Below, piece by piece: positions 58,370 through 64,000 of a stretch of 64,000 nucleotides of DNA. The stretch lies in the NCBI RefSeq assembly GCF_036588685.1, contig NC_086374.1, forward strand, positions 31,426,886 through 31,490,885, read 5' to 3'. Positions within the stretch are counted from its first letter, which is position 1. Each line of letters opens with the position of its first letter. The notes under the pieces were generated by a model. The model was not told the origin of the DNA. It did not search any database and saw only the letters and a list, made by a program, of their open reading frames with translations. Position numbers and translations under genes: made by a program. Source of the stretch: Mytilus trossulus (taxonomy: Eukaryota; Mollusca; Bivalvia; Mytilida; Mytilidae).

Positions 58370-59170
58370 AAGTCATTGACATTCATTAACCAAATAAAAA
58401 TTAAAGAAGAATGTGTCTGAGGACTGAAGTTTGATCATAATAGATGGAATACAATTTTGAGAGCATTTGATGTCAGTACTATTTAAAGCGCAAAAATAAA
58501 AACACTTGCAATTTTCCCAGTTAAAAGGGGCATAACTCTAGAACAGTAAGTGACTCACTGCCCAAGTTCGAAATGTGTCTGCTAGTTTTGGTCTTTAGCA
58601 TTGTGTATGAGTTTGATAAAATGTGGCTGAGAAGACAAGTTAGGGTGCAAAAACAAACAAGAATGTGTCCTAAGTACACGGATGCCCCACTCGCACTATC
58701 ATTTTCCATGTTCAATGGACCGTGAAATTGGGTAGAAAATCTAATTTGCAATAAAAATAGAAAGATCATACCATATGGAACATGTGTACTAAGTTTCAAG
58801 TTGTTAGGTCTTCAACTTCATCAAAAACTACCGTGATCAAAAACTTTAACCTGAAACTCCCACTTTCATTTTCTATGTTCAGTGGACCGTGAAATTGGAG
58901 TCAAAAGTCTAATTTGGCTTTAAAATTAGAAAGATCATATCATAAGCAACAAGTGTACTAAGTTTCAAATTGATTGGACTACAGCTTCATCAAAAACTAC
59001 CTCGACCAAAAACTTTAACCTGGAGCGGGACGAAGGAACAGACAAACGAACGGAGGCAGACCAGAAAACATAATGCCCCTCTACTATTGTAGGTGGGGCA
59101 TAAAAATGGGATGGACAGAAGGACCAAGGGTCAAGGGTAACACTTAATGTCCCCATCTGGTGGTATAAAA
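58370..59170 (+). repeat. 'GGGGCATAACTCT' repeat split by a 'GATGCCCC' insertion
   Basis: 58,370-58,650 matches the 54,570 family (aggggcataactctagaaca near 58,527). 59,107-59,170 (gggatggacagaaggaccaa, acacttaatgtccccatctg) is its expected end. Between them, about 58,655-59,105, sits a two-unit 'GATGCCCC' repeat (cggatgccccactcgcacta near 58,680; gcccctctactattgtaggt near 59,075). Confidence 0.7.
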
Positions 59171-59176
59171 AATATG

Positions 59177-59627
59177 TAAGGGTTCCGGTGTCTCGCCTAC
59201 TTTTGCTGTAAATCGCAGGCTCAACAAAAATAAGGTAAAAACTCAATAAAATATTCCTTTTGATACTATCTTTTGATTGTAAGAAGCTTGTGTCCAAGTT
59301 TGGTAAAAATCCAGGATAGTTTATGAATCTAATAAAAATTTTAAAAACCTTAACTGCAGACTGTATGTTATGTTAACTTGAAGAAAATCAAAGTTCATTT
59401 ATAAGTAAAATAGAGAAAAAATGGAATTTTATTTTAACAAAATTTACTTCTGGATACTATCTAATGATCATCAACAAGCTTCTGTCAAAGCTTTGTAGAA
59501 ATCCAGTATAGTTGAAGAAAGTTATTTCAAAAACTTTAACCACAGAGTGAATATTTGTGGACGACACCGCTGACAGAATGTAGGATTGCTTAGTCTCGCT
59601 TTTTCGACTAAAGTCGAAGGCTCTACA
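59177..59627 (+). mobile_element. GTAAGGGTTCC element, copy 2 (two internal repeats)
   Basis: Starts gtaagggttccggtgtctcg and ends cttagtctcgctttttcgac plus taaagtcgaaggctctaca. Both ends match copy 1 at 50,907-51,960, but only two internal ~190-bp units are present, so total length is about 450 bp. It ends about 130 bp from a NOS1AP exon. Confidence 0.75.
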
Positions 59628-59753
59628 AAACTATTTTTTTCTGAAAGAAGAGATCAGGTTTTAAACGAGGAAAAATCCAATTCCTCCAACCAAATGGTTG
59701 GAACTTAAATGTAGGTTTATCTATATCATCAAAAAGTCCATTACAATACATAC

Positions 59754-59878
59754 TGGAGTTTTGGCTGCCATGGCATACAGTAGATCTTGAGCTTGTTTCA
59801 GAGCTTTCTCAGGTGTAGACATTGGTATGGAATTGTTGTGTTGATTATTTTTATCCTTCCCTTCTTTCATACTCCTCA
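59754..59878 (-). CDS. NOS1AP: NOS1AP upstream exon (provisional)
   Basis: 125 nt bounded by acceptor ttttattttag above and donor GTATGT below. Two bases complete a codon from the previous exon; 41 codons follow (RSMKEGKDKNNQHNNS, then PEKALKQAQDLLYAMAAKTP) and end in phase 0, which fits the phase-0 start of the 53,206 exon. The C-terminal half looks helical. I find no strong vertebrate NOS1AP match, so assignment rests on splice sites, phase, strand and position between the coiled-coil exons and the missing PTB exons. Confidence 0.6.
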
Positions 59879-62800
59879 CTAAAATAAAATTATAGCTTGT
59901 TCTAAATTTGACATTATTTACTAGTAACTGATGAAATTATAATAAACCCAAATGATGGCAGTTTGCTCTTTGGTCAGGCAAAAGACAAACATTTGAGATG
60001 GTCCTAGACCACAATTAATTTGTAGTGCATTTCTTTAAGATCATAAATGAAAATTTAAAAAAATCCCAACTGCGCTTTCTAAATAAAACTTTTACAGTGT
60101 GCTGCACTACTTTTGGGACAAATTATATCAAAATTATAGAAAACTTCATTGGCTCTAACTCAAAATTTGGACAATTTTATTAGCCTTTGTCAGCTGCACC
60201 AAATCACTACCTTTAAAATTCTGGACCCAAATTTTTTACAGTGTAATTTCACCCCCCTACTTCCAATTTGAGACATCAAACATGGAGAAATAAATTTGGA
60301 AGGGGTATGAAAAATACTAGCAAGTAACCCACTGTCAACACTAGGGACTATATTCGTGAACAACGAAAATCAAGGGACGAGAATTCTGGTCTCGGACCAG
60401 ACAGATTATTGGATTAGGACTTCATGAAATGCTGCATACAAACAATGCTATCAAAATGGAAAATATAATACTTTGAATAAATAACATATGATTCTTACTG
60501 TATGATAATAGCATTAAATTAAACGTAAATTCCATATTTTTCGAATTGGTGCTTAGCGGGCTGATATGAAAAGTTTATCACATGCTTCGATTGTTATCAC
60601 ATGCCTTTCCGTAACGTTATCGCATGGCATTCCGGTGATACTCGGCAAATTCCGTAAAATACACCTCAATGCTACGTTTTCAGTGGAAAACATTACAAAA
60701 TAATGTACAAAACAATTATTTAGATACTGAAAAGTATATTGTGTAAAATAATTTAAAAAAAACCCAAAAAAAACCCAAACAAACAAATTAATAAATAAAT
60801 GCTTTTTTAAAAGTTTCAAACACAATTTAGAAAATTACTTTAAAAAATTGACTTTTCGAAACAGTGTTCATTATGAATATTGTTGAATAACTTTTTTGTC
60901 GGTTTGTACATATTTAGATATTTTTCTCTTCTGTTTGGGTACAATGTATACGATAGAAAGATTTCATATCGAATGTACTAAATTTGGGGTCCGACATCCT
61001 TAAACTTTTCACTCTTTGAAGTTCTATTTTAGAACCACGTAAAAGAATCAATATATGAATCTGTTATTTTTCTCCATTGTTGAAGCATATGATAAAAAGA
61101 TCATAACATGTCATTTTTCATATCGCATGTACTATCAGCCCTCGGTCAATATCAGCCCTCGAGCCATGCGGCTCTTGGGCTGATATTGAACCTAGAGCTG
61201 ATAATACATGCGATATGAAAAATGCAGATGATGTAATAATCTAATATTAGCAATAAATATACTGATGTAATTTTCCAATAATTAAAACATTGCAAAAATT
61301 TCAGATTCAGTGATAGTGAAATATGTAAACAAATAAAATACATTTAACAAAACCTTTAGAAAAAATGTTTAAATATAATGTTACAGAAATGCATGAACAT
61401 TTGTACAGCATTTATAAAAGTTACAAATACAATTCTAGGGAGGAAAAGTATATATGGCAAGAAAGTCAATCTATTAAGTGTTAAAAGTGATGCATAACAA
61501 CCACCAATAGAGATGATACAATTTGACTGATATTCATACAGAATATCAGTATGACATTTATATGTACAATTTTTGTTGTTGTTGTTGTCCTTACACAATA
61601 GAACTGCAAATATCTACTGATTTTTTTAAGTGTCATCATTGTTTTCAGTCTGTAGACAAAAATTGTTTTCAAAAGTAACTGAAGTATAAAAAAGCTGATT
61701 GATCAGTATACAATTTTCAACAATTTTCCTTTGAACAAAATGAAGGGTGGTATTTATTTGTGTATGTATCAATAGCTGTAAAAGGATCAAAAGTTATGTA
61801 CGAACAAATGTTTTCACTATTTTGTATGTACACCAGCCACAGAGACAGCAGCTTTTTAAAATGCTGATGTTTTGGAATTCTCTAATAAAAAAAAATCCTG
61901 AAATATTGAACAGATATGAGGTAGCTTTTTATTAAAGAGTTTCAAATTGTAGAAGCAAAATCAGTGTTGACCTCAAAATTGTACAAAGAAGACCAATGTC
62001 ATTGAAAAGCAATACATGTATTTATTTATGCAAGACAGGGAAAAATATAACTACATGCAGACATGAGCAAACCTACATTTTTTTCTTTTTAAATCATTTA
62101 TTTAATAGATGAATGGATAAATAAAATAGATAAATAGCAATACATGTTAGTCAATATCTTTAATCTTTTTGAATTAGAATCTATTTTACAACTGACGTCA
62201 AAAATATATCAATAAAATTATAATTTATCAGTTTATCAAAAACTTCAACATTAACAAATAACTTTAAACAACTGACCTCTCTTTAAGATAAAAGCCATGT
62301 TCTTGTACACCTTTCAGAATCTACAAAATCTTATCTATACCGGGTCTTCATCTTAAATAATTAAGATTCCACAAAATTGGCACTAGTATCAAAATCAGTT
62401 AGCTTGAAGTTTTATGTGATATCAAAGACATGCTGTTCAATTTTTTGCAAGAAATTTATATGCACAGTTGCCATGGAAATTGTTTTTATAAAGTAAATAA
62501 TAGTTTGGAATCTGTAAAAACATTTGTTAATGGTACTCTGCACCAATAATCAGTAGTGATAAGCAATATAATTAATATGCTGTTATGTAACACAGACAAT
62601 GAGAACCACATGTTTGTATTACAGTACAGATTGACTTTGCTTAACTGGTAAAGTGGCTAAGTGTGATCATTCTTACCTATTCACAGATGGAACTAATTGC
62701 TCAATTTTGGGTCCCTAATCCTCTTTAAGTTCAAACTTTATTTTACTTTTTGACTTTTTTATTTGTGGTTCACACATGTCTTTGAAGATTATTTTTTTTT

Positions 62801-62884
62801 AATAATTTTGATATGATTCAGTTTACCTGTCCTTGATGTGACCTTGATTATCAATTTAATAAACTAAATGTTGCTTGCCTTTTA
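59879..62884 (-). other. NOS1AP: NOS1AP intron (5' side), mostly unassigned
   Basis: AT-rich sequence with no further exon that I can identify; the PTB-domain exons must lie beyond 64,000. A gggctgatatgaaaag motif occurs near 60,558 and a hairpin at 61,111-61,224; 61,561-61,600 has a TTG microsatellite. Confidence 0.6.
61111..61224. repeat. Inverted repeat with ATATCAGCCC blocks
   Basis: Left catttttcatatcgcatgta, tatcagccctcggtcaatat; right gggctgatattgaacctaga, acatgcgatatgaaaaatg. The arms of about 47 bp pair with few mismatches around an 18-nt centre (tcgagccatgcggctctt), which is itself partly self-complementary. Confidence 0.8.
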
Positions 62885-64000
62885 AACCAGATGCTATGCA
62901 GGGCGCAGCTTTATATGACCGCATAGTTTGAACCCTGAACATTGGGGCAAATATGGACACAACTTTCAAGCATCCAGCTCTGAATTTGGATTGTGATTAA
63001 ATAGTTGACACAACACAGGTTTCTGACACATAATGCATGTGGTCTAAGAACTTAAACTTAAAATTTAAAATTGGACATTACCTATTATGGTCCAATATCC
63101 AAAATCTAAAAACATGGTTAGATTCAGTATATCAAAGAACCCCAAGAATGAATTTTTTTATGAAATCAAATAAAGTTCAATTTTGGACCCTTTAGACCTC
63201 AATGTGGACCAATTTGATAACTGCGCCCAAACATCAAAAATCTAAATACATGGTTTGATTCAGCATATATCAAAGAACCTCATATATACAATTTTTGTTG
63301 AAATCAAATACAGTTTAATTTTGGACCCCAATAAGAACCAACTTGAAAACTGGGCCTATAATCAAAAATCTAAATACAAATGTACATGTTTAGATTCAGC
63401 ATATCAAAGAACCCCAAGGATTCAGTTTTTGTTGATATCAAACAAAGTTTAAATTTGGACCATGATTTGGACCAACTTGAAAACTGGGCCCATAATAAAA
63501 ATTCTAAGTACATGTTTAGATTCAGCATATCAAAGAACCCCAAGGATTCAATTTTTGTTGAAATCAAACAAAGTTTAATTTTGGACCCTTTGGACCTTAA
63601 TGTAGACCAATTTGAAAACAGGACCAAAAATTAAGAATCTACATGATACACAATTAGATACGGCATATCAAAGAACCCCAATTGTTCCTTCACTGTTGGG
63701 ACCAAAACTCCCAAAATCAATCCCAACCTTTCTTTTGTGGTCATAAACCTTGTGTTTAAATTTCATAGATTTCTATTTACTTAAACTAAAGTTTTAGTGC
63801 GAAAACCAGGAAAATCCTTATTTGGGCCCTTTTTGGCCCCTAATTCCTAAACTGTTGGGACCAAATCTTCCAAAATCAATCCCAACCTTTCTTTTATAGT
63901 GATAAACCTTGTGTTTAAATTTCATAGATTTCTATTTACTTATACTAAAGTTATAGTGTCAAAACCAAAAGTCTTCGGATGACGACGATGCCGGACAACG
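62885..64000 (+). repeat. GCTCCGCAGGGC repeat family, copy running off the window
   Basis: Starts cagatgctatgcagggcgca and, unlike the copy at 56,180, is not interrupted: gtggtctaag (63,040) is followed directly by ggaccctttagacctcaatg and repeated units of atcaaagaaccccaaggatt, then gggaccaaaactcccaaaat units, ending in ttcggatgacgacgatg at the window edge. Confidence 0.75.

Larger units (their letters stand above)
53207..59753 (-). other. NOS1AP: NOS1AP intron upstream of the coiled-coil exons
   Basis: 6.5-kb intron bounded by donor GTATGT below 59,754 and acceptor ctgcag above 53,206. It is heavily invaded: 'GGGGCATAACTCT' units (54,570-55,050), the GCTCCGCAGGGC family (56,180-58,180), a nest at 58,370-59,170 and a GTAAGGGTTCC element (59,177-59,627). 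53,546-54,560 and 55,050-56,180 show no recognised feature. 53,490-53,545 carries a short gagaattgtctcattggca fragment. Confidence 0.75.

Noticed and set aside
63255-63634. Overlapping frames on both strands with repeated FSISKNPKDS-type peptide
   Set aside because: They follow the tandem units of the GCTCCGCAGGGC repeat; reading frames on both strands with the same periodicity are a repeat effect.
1-64000. tRNA, rRNA or other structured RNA genes
   Set aside because: I looked for tRNA cloverleaf boxes and conserved rRNA blocks and saw none. The many hairpins belong to inverted-repeat elements.

Overview
This is a eukaryotic, AT-rich, repeat-laden genomic window, most likely from a marine bivalve of the mussel type (Mytilus or a close relative). 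That call is an inference from the density of short dispersed and fold-back repeats that I recognise as typical of mussel genomes, the frequent acatgtacatgta motif, and a molluscan flavour of the few real genes, which carry long introns with GT-AG borders. No prokaryotic operons, rRNA, tRNA or CRISPR arrays are visible.

Layout. (1) 1-15,350: a head-to-tail tandem array of about 4.1 units of 3,746 bp running off the left edge. Each unit carries a 5'-truncated, dead non-LTR retrotransposon (reverse transcriptase of the CR1/Jockey kind) with the same three frameshifts in every copy, so the array grew by DNA duplication and not by repeated retrotransposition. (2) 15,350-19,660: nested repeats. 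A Penelope-like reverse transcriptase element sits inside an AGCTCACC-type terminal-inverted-repeat element, followed by a second, intact-looking AGCTCACC element and an inverted 'GATGCCCC' element. (3) 20,644-31,039 (+): a complete three-exon gene for 14-kDa phosphohistidine phosphatase (PHPT1) with an 8.6-kb first intron. (4) 31,040-40,480: intergenic DNA built largely of repeats: a 40-bp perfect palindrome with a 7-bp target duplication, several fold-back elements, a second broken Penelope-like element on the minus strand, and a striking 1.27-kb palindrome with 330-bp arms around a core of palindromic 21-bp repeats. (5) 40,495-41,319 (+): an uninterrupted coding exon for a leucine-rich-repeat protein with a possible N-myristoylation start and a C-terminal C-C-H-C knuckle. 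(6) 41,825-44,100: a three-level nest of repeats including another fold-back element. (7) 47,842-59,878 (-): the 3' four coding exons of a NOS1AP (CAPON) orthologue. The PTB-domain exons lie beyond the right edge. Its introns hold minisatellites and several inserted elements. (8) 59,879-64,000: upstream NOS1AP intron with more repeats.

The genes do not form a pathway: PHPT1 removes phosphate from phosphohistidine, NOS1AP is a PTB/coiled-coil adaptor, and the LRR protein is unrecognised. The LRR gene and NOS1AP are convergent (tail to tail). The most unusual content is structural: the dead-LINE array, the palindrome made of palindromes, and a window-wide richness in inverted-repeat elements.
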